A stretch of 64,000 bases of DNA from Emiliania huxleyi CCMP1516 (lineage: Eukaryota; Haptophyta; Isochrysidales; Noelaerhabdaceae). The notes below the pieces were generated by a model, which saw nothing but the letters and a program-made list of their open reading frames with translations, searched no databases and was not told the DNA's origin. The position numbers were made by a program, and so were the translations under genes. The DNA is taken from NCBI RefSeq assembly GCF_000372725.1, contig NW_005199770.1, positions 429,063 through 493,062 on the forward strand, written 5' to 3'. Below are positions 1 through 10,109 of the stretch, piece by piece (the stretch's first letter is position 1; each line of letters begins with the position of its first letter).

Positions 1-3000
1 AGAGCGTCACAGAGCGCGCGCGCTGCTCCGCTGTCAGGGCCGTCGGGTGAGTCGGGTTGTCTTCCAGGCGCCCCGGTGGCGACGAGGTGAAGGTGACGGA
101 GCCGTCCAACGCGCTGCTGACGTCGAGCTCCGTGCTGGAGTCGATGTCGTACTTGACGAAGCCGCTCGCCGTCAGAGACTCCACGCCAGACGGCAGGTCC
201 GTCTCCTGGTCTAGGTCGTAGTACGTGAAGAAGAACTCGCTCAGCGTGACGGGGTGGCCACTGCTGTCGGTGAACGCAAACTGCAGCGCCACGGTCTCGT
301 TCTGCCCGAGGTTGATCTGCGGGATCGCGCCGTTGATGCGGTTGTGCCGCGTGGCGTCGCGCGGCACGTATGGTGTCAGCGCGGTGACCCGCAGGTTCAG
401 CGGCGAGCCATCTGGCATGGTGCCGACCGATGCGAAGTACATGCTCTCGTCAGAGGAGACGTCCGGGCCCTGACCGCCGAGGTTGTTGTTCCGTAGCGTC
501 GCTCGGCTGAAGTCGAGGAGGTGCGACACCTCCGTCGACGCGCACAGAACCTCGGCACAAGGGTCAGAGCACTCCGTGCAGCCCGAGCAGCCGGTCCAGG
601 TGCAGAGGTCGCTCCAGGGCTGGGACCTAGTCGCGCAGAAGCCCTTGCAGGCTGACGCTGGCGGCGACACCGGAGGCGGCAACTGTGGGAGTGTTGGTGA
701 AGGAGAGGCCGACGGAGGCTGTGGTGGTGTGAGGCAGCATGGGTGGGTGGCAGGGAACGGGTTGACGCCGGTGAAGAGGAAGTTGCGCCCGCCGCACGGG
801 GTGGGGCTGCAGTTGGCCGCGGTCGTCGAGTAGGTGAGTGTGAGCGTCGAGGTGTCGCGATACCAGAGCGTCACAGAGCGCGCGCGCTGCTCCGCTGTCA
901 GGGCCGTCGGGTGAGTCGGGTTGTCTGCCAGGCGCCCCGGTTGCGACGAGGTGAAGGTGACGGAGCCGTCCAACGCGCTGCTGACGTCGAGCTCCGTGCT
1001 GGAGTCGATGTCGTACTTGACGAAGCCGCTCGCCGTCAGAGACTCCACGCCAGACGGCAGGTCCGTCTCCTGGTCTAGGTCGTAGTACGTGAAGAAGAAC
1101 TCGCTCAGCGTGACGGGGTGGCCACTGCTGTCGGTGACGCAAACTGCAGCGCCACGGTCTCGTTCTGCCCGAGGTTGATCTGCGGGATCGCGCCGTTGAT
1201 GCGGTTGTGCCGCGTGGCGTCGCGCGGCACGTATGGTGTCAGCGCGGTGACCCGCAGGTTCAGCGGCGAGCCATCTGGCATGGTGCCGACCGATGCGAAG
1301 TACATGCTCTCGTCAGAGGAGACGTCCGGGCCCTGACCGCCGAGGTTGTTGTTCCGTAGCGTCGCTCGGCTGAAGTCGAGGAGGTGCGACACCTCCGTCG
1401 ACGCGCACAGAACCTCGGCACAAGGGTCAGAGCACTCCGTGCAGCCCGAGCAGCCGGTCCAGGTGCAGAGGTCGCTCCAGGGCTGGGACCTAGTCGCGCA
1501 GAAGCCCTTGCAGGCTGACGCTGGCGGCGACACCGGAGGCGGCAACTGTGGGAGTGTTGGTGAAGGAGAGGCTGACGGAGGCTGTGGTGGTGTGAGGCAG
1601 CATGGGTGGGTGGCAGGGAACGGGTTGACGCCGGTGAAGAGGAAGTTGCGCCCGCCGCACGGGGTGGGGCTGCAGTTGGCCGCGGTCGTCGAGTAGGTGA
1701 GTGTGAGCGTCGAGGTGTCGCGATACCAGAGCGTCACAGAGCGCGCGCGCTGCTCCGCTGTCAGGGCCGTCGGGTGAGTCGGGTTGTCTGCCAGGCGCCC
1801 CGGTTGCGACGAGGTGAAGGTGACGGAGCCGTCCAACGCGCTGCTGACGTCGAGCTCCGTGCTGGAGTCGATGTCGTACTTGACGAAGCCGCTCGCCGTC
1901 AGAGACTCCACGCCAGACGGCAGGTCCGTCTCCTGGTCTAGGTCGTAGTACGTGAAGAAGAACTCGCTCAGCGTGACGGGGTGGCCACTGCTGTCGGTGA
2001 ACGCAAACTGCAGCGCCACGGTCTCGTTCTGCCCGAGGTTGATCTGCGGGATCGCGCCGTTGATGCGGTTGTGCCGCGTGGCGTCGCGCGGCACGTATGG
2101 TGTCAGCGCGGTGACCCGCAGGTTCAGCGGCGAGCCATCTGGCATGGTGCCGACCGATGCGAAGTACATGCTCTCGTCAGAGGAGACGTCCGGGCCCTGA
2201 CCGCCGAGGTTGTTGTTCCGTAGCGTCGCTCGGCTGAAGTCGAGGAGGTGCGACACCTCCGTCGACGCGCACAGAACCTCGGCACAAGGGTCAGAGCACT
2301 CCGTGCAGCCCGAGCAGCCGGTCCAGGTGCAGAGGTCGCTCCAGGGCTGGGACCTAGTCGCGCAGAAGCCCTTGCAGGCTGACGCTGGCGGCGACACCGG
2401 AGGCGGCAACTGTGGGAGTGTTGGTGAAGGAGAGGCTGACGGAGGCTGTGGTGGTGTGAGGCAGCATGGGTGGGTGGCAGGGAACGGGTTGACGCCGGTG
2501 AAGAGGAAGTTGCGCCCGCCGCACGGGGTGGGGCTGCAGTTGGCCGCGGTCGTCGAGTAGGTGAGTGTGAGCGTCGAGGTGTCGCGATACCAGAGCGTCA
2601 CAGAGCGCGCGCGCTGCTCCGCTGTCAGGGCCGTCGGGTGAGTCGGGTTGTCTGCCAGGCGCCCCGGTTGCGACGAGGTGAAGGTGACGGAGCCGTCCAA
2701 CGCGCTGCTGACGTCGAGCTCCGTGCTGGAGTCGATGTCGTACTTGACGAAGCCGCTCGCCGTCAGAGACTCCACGCCAGACGGCAGGTCCGTCTCCTGG
2801 TCTAGGTCGTAGTACGTGAAGAAGAACTCGCTCAGCGTGACGGGGTGGCCACTGCTGTCGGTGAACGCAAACTGCAGCGCCACGGTCTCGTTCTGCCCGA
2901 GGTTGATCTGCGGGATCGCGCCGTTGATGCGGTTGTGCCGCGTGGCGTCGCGCGGCACGTATGGTGTCAGCGCGGTGACCCGCAGGTTCAGCGGCGAGCC

Positions 3001-3213
3001 ATCTGGCATGGTGCCGACCGATGCGAAGTACATGCTCTCGTCAGAGGAGACGTCCGGGCCCTGACCGCCGAGGTTGTTGTTCCGTAGCGTCGCTCGGCTG
3101 AAGTCGAGGAGGTGCGACACCTCCGTCGACGCGCACAGAACCTCGGCACAAGGGTCAGAGCACTCCGTGCAGCCCGAGCAGCCGGTCCAGGTGCAGAGGT
3201 CGCTCCAGGGCTG
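1..3213. repeat. 864-bp coding tandem repeat, about 3.7 copies
   Basis: Direct repeats at 2350-3213, 1486-2349, 623-1485 (863 bp) and 1-622 (partial). Copies are almost identical, with isolated substitutions such as near positions 55-80. The unit is 288 codons, so each copy preserves the reading frame, except that the third copy lacks one base near 1136. A smaller coding tandem repeat of about 130-140 bp (the Cys modules) lies at 3214-3600. Confidence 0.95.
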
Positions 3214-3789
3214 CGTGTGGGTGGTGCAGTTGCCTTTGCACTCGCCCGCCCACAGGCTCGGACGCGCAGGCGGAGGCGGGACAGCGCACTCAGAGCAGCC
3301 ACCGCACCCACTCCAGACACATAGTGCCGCCCAAGGCTGCGTCTTTGCGCTGCAGAAGCCGTCGCATGCGCCCGTCGATGGAGGTGCAGGTGGAGGAGCG
3401 CACTCAGAGCAGCCACCACATCCGCTCCAGACACATCGTGCCTCCCAAGGCTGCGTCTTTGCGCTGCAGAAGCCGTCGCATGCGCCCGTCGATGGAGGTG
3501 CAGGTGGAGGCGGGACAGCGCACTCAGAGCAGCCACCGCACCCACTCCAGACACATCGTGCCTCCCAAGGCTGCGTCTTTGCGCTGCAGTAGCCGTTGCA
3601 TGCGCCCACGGCCGGTACAGCGGAGGAGGGAGGCGGCAACGGGCTGGAGCACTGGGCGCAGTCTTTGCAGGCGTCCCGTTTGCAAAGCGTTGGAAAGCCG
3701 AGCGTGTGTGTGGCGCAGTAGCGTTTGCACTCGCAGTTCACCTGAGACACCTCGAGAAGAACTAGCGCCAGCACAGCATTACGCAGCAT
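1..3789 (-). CDS. Secreted Cys-rich repeat protein (3' end outside window; one frameshift)
   Basis: The ATG is at 3789. A hydrophobic N-terminus (MLRNAVLALVLLEVSQVNC) looks like a signal peptide, so a secreted or cell-surface location is inferred. About five Cys-rich modules of roughly 40-45 residues follow, with the pattern CxGxC..(T/S)QPW..C.W.GC.GC.EC, separated by Pro-rich linkers. Then comes a roughly 200-residue domain rich in Ser/Thr that carries an NET sequon, and the [Cys module + domain + Pro linker] unit repeats at 288-residue intervals. The frame is open from 3789 to about 1136, where one A present in the other copies is missing. The original frame resumes after it and runs off the left edge. 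The Cys module resembles one I associate with predicted secreted proteins of microalgae, but I cannot name a family. The frameshift may be real or an assembly error in near-identical repeats. Confidence 0.75.
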
Positions 3790-4116
3790 TTTCTAGCGGG
3801 TCGAGAGGGCGCTTTGTTGTAAATTTCTAGCGAGGGTCGAAGCACCAACCAAGCGCGGACTTTCCCGGACGCATTGAATCCGCATTTGAATTTGTACGCA
3901 CATGACCCATTTCTCCCGCGGTGGACCTTTCGGGGCAAAACTCGTCACAGGCATGGCGCTCAAGCAGATTTCACGGTCAAACCCGCCACGTCTGAGAAAG
4001 CGGTTAAAGATGCCGCATGCATGGGCCATGGGGCATGGAACCATCCGCGGACAAAAATTCTGAATGAAAACAATACTCAATAGCGGCACGCCCACAGCCC
4101 ACCGACGAGTCTCGTC
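3790..4116. other. Intergenic, nothing recognised
   Basis: This lies between the start of the Cys-rich gene (minus) and the stop of the PX gene (minus). It is less GC-rich than the flanking coding DNA. No convincing ORF, repeat or motif was seen. It should hold the promoter of the Cys-rich gene. Confidence 0.5.
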
Positions 4117-6408
4117 TCACGACTTCGGGAGAAACCGGTACATCCTCGCCGAGGAGAAAGGCTTTGCGGACCCCGACGCGTCGAGGACGAGGCCCTCCCG
4201 CCGCATCTGCTCGCCCATCGCCGCCGCCTGCTCGCGCGACGAGGCGAGCGCCTGCGCCACGAGCCAGCGGACGGCGGCGGCGCCGCGGAAGCCTCCGTCC
4301 GGCTCGGCAGGGACGGCGCCGCGCATCCGGTCCACGATGCCGGCTAGCCGCCCTGCCTCACCGCCCGCCTGCGGGGAGCCCGCCGCGCCGCCTCCGCCGC
4401 CGCCGCCTCCGCCTCCACCACCTCCGCCACCGCCACCGCCACCGCCCGGAGACAAAACCAGCCCCATGGCGATGTCGGCCAGCTCGGGCACGCCGAGGAA
4501 AGCCGCGAGCTCGGCGCACCAGTGCTCGGGCATCGCGAGCACGCCCCTCACCCACTCCTGCAGTGCCGCCTGCCGCTGCGAGGCAAACGCGTCGCTAAGC
4601 TTGCGGCCTACAGCGGCGGGAAGGGAGGGGTGGGCGCTCCGCCACAAGGAACGCGACACTCTTTCCGGGGCAGAGCGGCAACCTGTGCCGTAGCGGCGGC
4701 CAGGCAGCCGCGGCAGCTTGGACACTGCTGCGGCCGGGCGGCGGAGGAGCGAGGCGTGCAGCGCCTCGAAGTCACGGTACCTACTCGCGGGCCGCGCCGC
4801 AATCATGCCGCGCGCCCCGCTCCCTCGGCGCGCACACCGCCCTCGGACCGGCGCTGCACCAACCGTGGACCTCCTCCTCCGCCGCCCGCCCCGCCGCCGC
4901 CGCCCTCCCCGCCGTCTCCACCGCCGACCGGCTCCGTGCGCAAGAGGAACTCGACGTGCACCGGCGCGGCGTGGGCGGGAGGCGCGCCGGCAGAGGACGC
5001 GTCCCCGCCAGTCCCGTCCGCGAGGTCGCGAGCGACGTCGGGCACGAGGGTGTGGCCGAGGAGCGACACGCTCACAGGCGCCACGGCGAGGCTATCCAGC
5101 CCGCCGCCGCCCCAGCCGACGGAGCCAGAGCTGCCCGTAGCAGAGAGGGGGGGCGGCGCCGCGGGCGAGTCGCCGCCGCCGTTGGTCGCGTCTGGACCGG
5201 CGGCGGCTGCGAGGGCAGGGCCGGCCGTGTGGCGCCACGCCTGCAAGGAGAGGAGCCGAGATGAGCCGGAGATGAGCCGGAGATGAGCCGAGATGAGCCG
5301 AGATGAGCCGAGGTGAGCCGTGGCCGTGTGGCGGCGACGCCTCGTCCTCTGCGGCTCCGCCTCCCAGCAGAGGCGGCAGCTGGCCTGCGCTGCCGCCGCC
5401 GCCGCCGCCGCCGCAGCCAGGACTGCCGCTGCCACAGCTACCGCCGCCTCCTCCTTCCGAGGCTGCGAGGGCAGCCGCCCACTCGCCTGCACCGCCGCCG
5501 CCGCCGCCGCCGCCACCTCCACCGCCACCTCCGCCACTCTCGCCACCGCCGCCACTGGCGCCGTCAGCGGCGGCGGCGCCGCCGCCACCCACGCCGCCGG
5601 CCAGGAGGGGGCTGGTTACGGGTGGAGAGGAGGACGTTGGGGACGCGGCGGTGGGGCTGTGCGCGGCGCCGGCTCGGGTGCTGTCGGCAGCGCCGTCGGC
5701 AGAGTAAGCCAGCCACTCTCGCCACACCTCGGGCCCGCGGCCCGAGGAGCTGGCGCCGCCGCCGCCGCCCGCCGACGCGGCGTCTCCCCACTCGTCCCCA
5801 TGCAGCAGCAGCAGCGCCGGATCGGGCGCAGCGCGCAGCGTGGCGGCCGAGGTGGCGGGCTCGGCCCTGCAGCGGGACAGGCACAGGCTGCCGGCGAGGA
5901 GGAGGCTGACGAGGCAGCGAGCCAGCTCGGACCAAAAGGCGACGTCGAGCCAGTCCCGGCACGGCGACGCGGGCGGCCCGACCACGAACAGCGCGACCAC
6001 CGCCGCAGCCGCGCTGCCCAGCGCATACGTGGCCACCGCGAGCCGGGCGGCACGGCCGAGGCTGAGGCGGCAGCCAGAGAGCGCGCCTCCGGTTTCGAGG
6101 ATGTGCGCCGCTGCGAGGACGGCCGCGGTGGCGTCGAGGCCGAGGGCGACGGCGGAGGCCGGCGGAGGGCAGAATCCTGCACCACACGCCGCAGCGGCCG
6201 CAGCAACCGGCCGCACTGCCAGGCAGCACGCGCAGCACAGCGACGCTAGCCAGGGCGCCTTGCGCAGCAGCGGCGGCGCGGACACGGGACTGCGGAGCTG
6301 AATAGCGGCGAATCCGAGCAGGAAGGCGATCGCAGGGAGGTACTGGGCGAGGAGCAAGGGCGCCGACTCGGACAGCGACGACTCACTGGACGACAGCACC
6401 GCCAACAT
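4117..6408 (-). CDS. Multi-pass membrane protein with C-terminal PX domain
   Basis: The ATG is at 6408. The N-terminal ~190 residues hold about five hydrophobic segments, for example LLLAQYLPAIAFLLGFAAIQ and VATYALGSAAAAVVALFVV. A long low-complexity Gly/Ala/Ser linker follows (to about 5320). An intron ends at a clear acceptor at 5239, before the exon starting 5238, and contains repeats of gagatgagcc on the plus strand. The next exon holds the PX beta strands (VSVSLLGHTLVPD and VHVEFLLRTEP). The last exon, after a frame change near 4800, carries the PX core RYRDFEALHASLLRR, a Leu-Pro motif (LPRLPGRR) and helices, then a poly-Gly run (minus strand of 4385-4447) and a helical tail ending at 4117. 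PX domains bind phosphoinositides, so an endomembrane role is inferred. The donor of the first intron is not obvious, and the exact exon joins are uncertain. Confidence 0.65.
5258..5318. repeat. 10-bp minisatellite in PX-gene intron
   Basis: Roughly six tandem copies of gagatgagcc with minor variants, just upstream (on the minus strand) of the intron acceptor of the PX gene. Confidence 0.8.
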
Positions 6409-6437
6409 CCGGACGAGAACACGCTGGTGCAGCCGCC

Positions 6438-6878
6438 ATGTTTAGCGAGAGCAAGAAGAAAAACGCAAATTGGCGAGCCTCGACGCGGCGCAGGAAGCCG
6501 TGACGGCTGGTGCTGCCACGAGCGCGTCGCGGAAAAAAACGACGCCCTTCGCCCCTGGAAAGAAAGAAAAAACACACGAGCCAAAGGAGGGATGGGAGGA
6601 CCACTAGACCCTTGGGCGTCTGCCTCTTCCTATCTCTCTTCGCAGTCCCTCGCCGATTCTCGCTGCAACCTTCATGCCACCTCGCGGTCGTCCCACTCTC
6701 GTCGTTCTTCCTCCTGTCGCTTCATCTTTGTTTTTTATATTTTTCTGAGCTAACCAAAAAGAAAAAGTCTTCGCGCTGCCACCACACCCTGCTGATGTCA
6801 CCGACGCACGCGGCCCTGGTAATCGGCACCGCGGCGCACGGGCCCGTTCATGTCTGCATCGCGCAAGGCCCGCCCTCA
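6438..6878 (+). pseudogene. Duplicated, truncated 5' region of the parvulin gene
   Basis: Two blocks (6438-6560 and about 6748-6878) match, in the same order, blocks at 9534-9725 and 10057-10197 immediately upstream of and within the parvulin gene at 10110. The second block includes an ATG at 6796 and encodes about 28 residues (MSPTHAALVIGTAAHG...) nearly identical to the parvulin N-terminus. It then breaks off five bases before the foldback element at 6883. The copy has lost the catalytic domain, so it is a promoter plus transit-region fragment. The block at 9534 has about 75 bp not present here. Confidence 0.75.
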
Positions 6879-6882
6879 GAGG

Positions 6883-7019
6883 TTATTCCCACTTGCAGTC
6901 TAAGCAGTCTGTGAAGTCTTCAGACTGGGTCAGACTGGGTCAGACTGGGTCAGACTGCTTCAGACTGCTTCAGACTGCCTAGACTGTGAATAGACTGCTT
7001 AGACTGCAAGTGGGAATAA
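6883..7019. mobile_element. 137-bp foldback (MITE-like) element with perfect 28-bp terminal inverted repeats
   Basis: The arms 6883-6910 and 6992-7019 are exact reverse complements over 28 bp. Between them lie tandem 10-11-bp units based on cagactgggt and cagactgctt. The four bases just outside each end are gagg (6879-6882 and 7020-7023), consistent with a 4-bp target-site duplication. There is no coding capacity, so it would be a non-autonomous element. Confidence 0.8.
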
Positions 7020-7056
7020 GAGGGCTCCCGCGGCGATCAACACCGCAACTCCTTTT

Positions 7057-7740
7057 CTAAATTTCACCACGCTTCTTACGCGCGACGACGCTATGCCGCG
7101 TCTCGTCTTCGCCGCCGGCTACGCGCACAGACACAGTGCGCGGCAGCGCCGACACGTCAACCCGCGTGTACGTCAGCGACGGGTCCCGCACGCCGCACGA
7201 GGCGCATGCGTGCAGCGGCAGCGCGTGCGCCATGCGCTCGTCGCTCCACTCGCCCAGCAGCCGCCGCTTCGTCTCGTCGGAGACGTGCACGCAGCGCTGC
7301 AGCAGCGCCGCCGTCTCGTCCTCGGGCCGCTCCAGGTCCATGACGACGTTCGTCGAGGCGTGGAAGCGCGTCTCCAGGTCGATGGCCGCCTGCTCGGCCG
7401 CGGCGAGCTTGCCCTGGTCGACGCACATGCCGCACACCGCGTGCGCCGGGCAGCCGCACTGGCCGCGTTGTGGGCGCACGGTCTTGGCGACCGCCGGCGC
7501 TGCGCGCCGGTCGTGCTGCTCACGCTGCCGGCGGCGCTGGTCGCGCGCCTGCCGATCGCGCGTGTTCGTGGCGGCTGCATCTCTTGCTCGTTTCGCTCGC
7601 ACCCGAGCGGCTGTCGCCAGGCGCTTCAGGTCGGCGGTGCTGCGCGCGCGGCCGTCGGCCAGGCACAGCCACATGTCCTCCTCCTTAGCAAAAAGATCGA
7701 GCACAATTGCGTTACATGGGCATGGCCGGGGTTTCTGCAC
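7057..7740 (-). CDS. Hypothetical protein with Cys/His pairs, possibly element-derived
   Basis: Open frame of 227 codons; the first ATG is at 7674, and the frame is open upstream to 7740 without one. Residues after the ATG form a basic, Arg-rich helical stretch. A Cys-rich segment follows (GQCGCPAHAVCGMC), then a segment with HACASCGVRDP near the C-terminus. The closely spaced Cys pairs suggest zinc binding. Proteins with a C-terminal CxxCG-type segment occur next to helitron-like helicases, so a transposon remnant is possible, but I see no helicase or Rep domain nearby. Product unknown. Confidence 0.4.
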   Translation of the reverse strand: MQKPRPCPCNAIVLDLFAKEEDMWLCLADGRARSTADLKRLATAARVRAKRARDAAATNTRDRQARDQRRRQREQHDRRAAPAVAKTVRPQRGQCGCPAHAVCGMCVDQGKLAAAEQAAIDLETRFHASTNVVMDLERPEDETAALLQRCVHVSDETKRRLLGEWSDERMAHALPLHACASCGVRDPSLTYTRVDVSALPRTVSVRVAGGEDETRHSVVARKKRGEI

Positions 7741-7745
7741 CGAAC

Positions 7746-7778
7746 GATCTTACTTTCGGTCTATCGAAAGTGTTGATC
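7746..7778. promoter_or_regulatory. Imperfect palindrome in a divergent intergenic region
   Basis: Stems gatcttactttcg (7746-7758) and cgaaagtgttgatc (7765-7778) pair with two mismatches around a 6-base loop. It lies in the ~110-bp gap between the minus-strand ORF ending at 7740 and the beta-helix gene starting at 7852. Function unknown. Confidence 0.45.
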
Positions 7779-7851
7779 GATAACCTCACACGCGCTAATC
7801 GCCCTCTCACACGTAAAAGCGCGACGCAGGCGCGACGGCGACCGCCAGGGG

Positions 7852-9455
7852 ATGAACATCTACGCTGTTGCTGTCCTTTCCGCGCTCCACGTGGGCGTGC
7901 CGGCCGCAAATGGAGCAAGACGCAGGCTCGCAGACAGCGGTGGTCTCGTGGAAGTCGACCTGAGCAATATCCAGGGCTCCTCAGAACGCCTGCGTCGCCA
8001 GCTGACCCATTACGAAGAGATGAGCAGAGAACCGGCGCATGACTCCGAGGAGGTGCACTCTGTGCAAGACTCCGAGGAGATTCACGACTCCGTGCACGAC
8101 TCCGAGGAGGTGCACGACTCCGAGGGAAACGACTCCGAGGAGGTTCACGCCTCTGTGCAAGACTCCGAGGAGGTGCACATCTCCTCGCACGACTCCGTGC
8201 ACGACTCTGAGGAGCCCATCGGCCATGCCGATTCAGAGGAGCCACGAACGTGGCTCACGGCCCCGTCGCCACCTCTGGCGTGCGCGTCCGTCAACCCAGC
8301 CACAGGTGATACGTGTTATCCCCCGGGCCCGCCGCTGCCGCCGCTGCTGCCGCTCCGTGATGGTGAAGTCCTGGCCACTACTGCGCAAGAAATACAAGAT
8401 GAGGTCGACGCGGCCTTCTTGGAGGGCCGAAACGCGAGCGTCTACCTCCAGTCAGGCGCCCTCATCCGCTTCACAAGGGAGGTCGTGTGCAGTAGCAGCA
8501 TCCACCTTTCGGTTCGCAGCAGCGGTTCGGGCGCAAGACTCCAGGCTGAAGGCCGCACGCGGATGTTTCGCATCGGAAATGGGTGGAGTTCTGAAGCAGC
8601 AACAGGCAGCCTCTCTCTCGAGGCGGTCCACTTCTTGGTCGGCACGGCAGCAGACAACGGTGAAAAGGGCGGCGCACTTTATGCCTACACCGGGAGTATT
8701 GTTATGAAGGATGTCAGTTTCACTGACTGCTGGGCAGCCGACCAGGGCGGCGCAATTTTTGCCCACACCATCGGGAGCATTGTTCTGACGGATGTCCGCT
8801 TCACTAACTGCTTGGCAGGCTTTGGCGGTGGCGGTGCTCTATTCGCTCTTGGACGATTTCAATGACCGCCGTCGCATTCGATAACTGTGGTTGTGACGAA
8901 GGCGATGGCGGTGCGGTCTACACCGATTCGGCCGGCGGCATATCGCTCATTGGTGTCGCCTTTACTGACTGTCACGCGCGTCGCATCGGCAGTGGCGGTG
9001 CTCTCTACGCGATTAATTTCGGCGATCTCACCATGACAGACGTCGCCTTTACTGACTGTCACGCGCAGTATGGCGGTGGTGCTCTCGCCGCGTATGACTT
9101 CGGCGATCTCACCATGACAGACGTTGCCTTCCTCGGCTGCTCCGCTGTCGTTGCTGGAGGCGCTGTCGTTGCTGGCATCTTTACTGGCGCTGGCGCTGCT
9201 GACATAACTACAACTGGAGTGACTGGCGTGCAACCGTTCGGTGACATTTCGTTGAGTGGCGTCTCGTTCACGAACTGCTCCTCGGCTAATGCATACGGTG
9301 CCATTGCTATTTTTGATGTCTCGGGCAACGTCTCGGTGACCCGCACGCGGGTGGTTAATTGCAGGGCGACTGCAAGGTGCTTGCGTGGCCGCACACGATC
9401 CCCCATCCTCATGACTGATGCAACGCCCGTTGCGCAGGTTTGGCGCATTCTATGA
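7852..9455 (+). CDS. Secreted parallel beta-helix (Pmp-like repeat) protein, frameshifted at about 8860
   Basis: The ATG is at 7852. A probable signal peptide (MNIYAVAVLSALHVGVPAANG) is followed by an acidic segment made of degenerate DSEEVH repeats (codons at about 8040-8240), a Pro-rich stretch, and a repetitive domain. The repeats carry GGALYA/GGAIFA turns alternating with VSFTDC/VAFTDC strands about every 25-30 residues. This is the pattern of pectin-lyase-fold proteins and chlamydial polymorphic outer-membrane proteins. The first frame stops at 8863-8865, and the same repeat pattern continues in the overlapping frame from 8862 to 9455. Adding one T in the ttt run near 8858 would restore the pattern. 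Either a sequencing indel or an early pseudogene; single exon. Confidence 0.7.
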
Positions 9456-9870
9456 GTATAGAATTGTGGATACCGGGGCTTGTGTTCGTTGAATTTTTAA
9501 TTCTCTTTCTTTCCGAAACTTTGGCTGTGGCACATATGTTTGGAGAGCAAGAAGAAAAACGGCGCGAAAAAACTTCTCCCACGTGGGCTGTTTGGGGCCG
9601 TGTCGTGTCGGAGTCGACCTACCCGCTACCGTGCCCGCTCGGCGAGCCTCGACGCCGCGCAGGAAGCCGTGACGGCTGGTGCTGCACACGAGCGCGTCGC
9701 GAAAAAACGCCGCCTTCGCCCCCTCTCCCTCGCTTTAGGTTTAGCCGGGTTCGACTCCACACAAATCCGAGGCGGTGACGGGTACTGTCCCGGCGGTCTC
9801 AGGCCCAGTGAGGTAGTGCGCCAGACCTCCCCGGATCCTGCTGAACAAGCTCCTCTTGTAGCTCGATCGG
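9456..9870. repeat. Intergenic repeat shared with 6438-6560
   Basis: 9534-9725 matches 6438-6560, with an extra ~75 bp inside. The rest is non-coding with no recognised feature apart from a short ggttcgactcc motif at 9749 that resembles a pol III B box without a tRNA around it. Confidence 0.6.
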
Positions 9871-10050
9871 TCACACCGCCATCGCCGTCGGGGAGAGGGG
9901 GGACGACACTGCTTTCGGCAGCGTGCACCTCGATCCTGTACCGTGTTTGTTATGACCCCCCCCAATGAACATACCAGTGAGGGAGGGCGAGACGATCGAG
10001 GGGTCCCGTACCACGCGGAATCGACCCTATCCGGTGCTCAAGTGCTCAAG
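9871..10050 (+). repeat. 180-bp dispersed repeat, second copy at 38061-38239
   Basis: The two copies align along their full length at roughly 90% identity by eye, including a central poly-C tract before aatgaaca. Here it lies 60 bp upstream of the parvulin start. No ORF is conserved, so it is probably a non-autonomous element or old duplication. Confidence 0.85.
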
Positions 10051-10109
10051 CTACGGCTAACCAAAAAGAAATCGCGCGGCGCGACAGCTGCCGCCACATT
10101 TCTTCAGCG

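Noticed and set aside
4117-6408. ABC transporter (ABCC-type N-terminal membrane domain)
   Set aside because: No nucleotide-binding domain follows; the next recognisable domain is PX and then the gene ends.
7057-7740. Calling this ORF a helitron protein
   Set aside because: Only a CxxCG-like segment supports it; no Rep, helicase or helitron termini were seen.
9749-9770. Possible tRNA (ggttcgactcc B box)
   Set aside because: No cloverleaf, A box or acceptor stem can be drawn around it.
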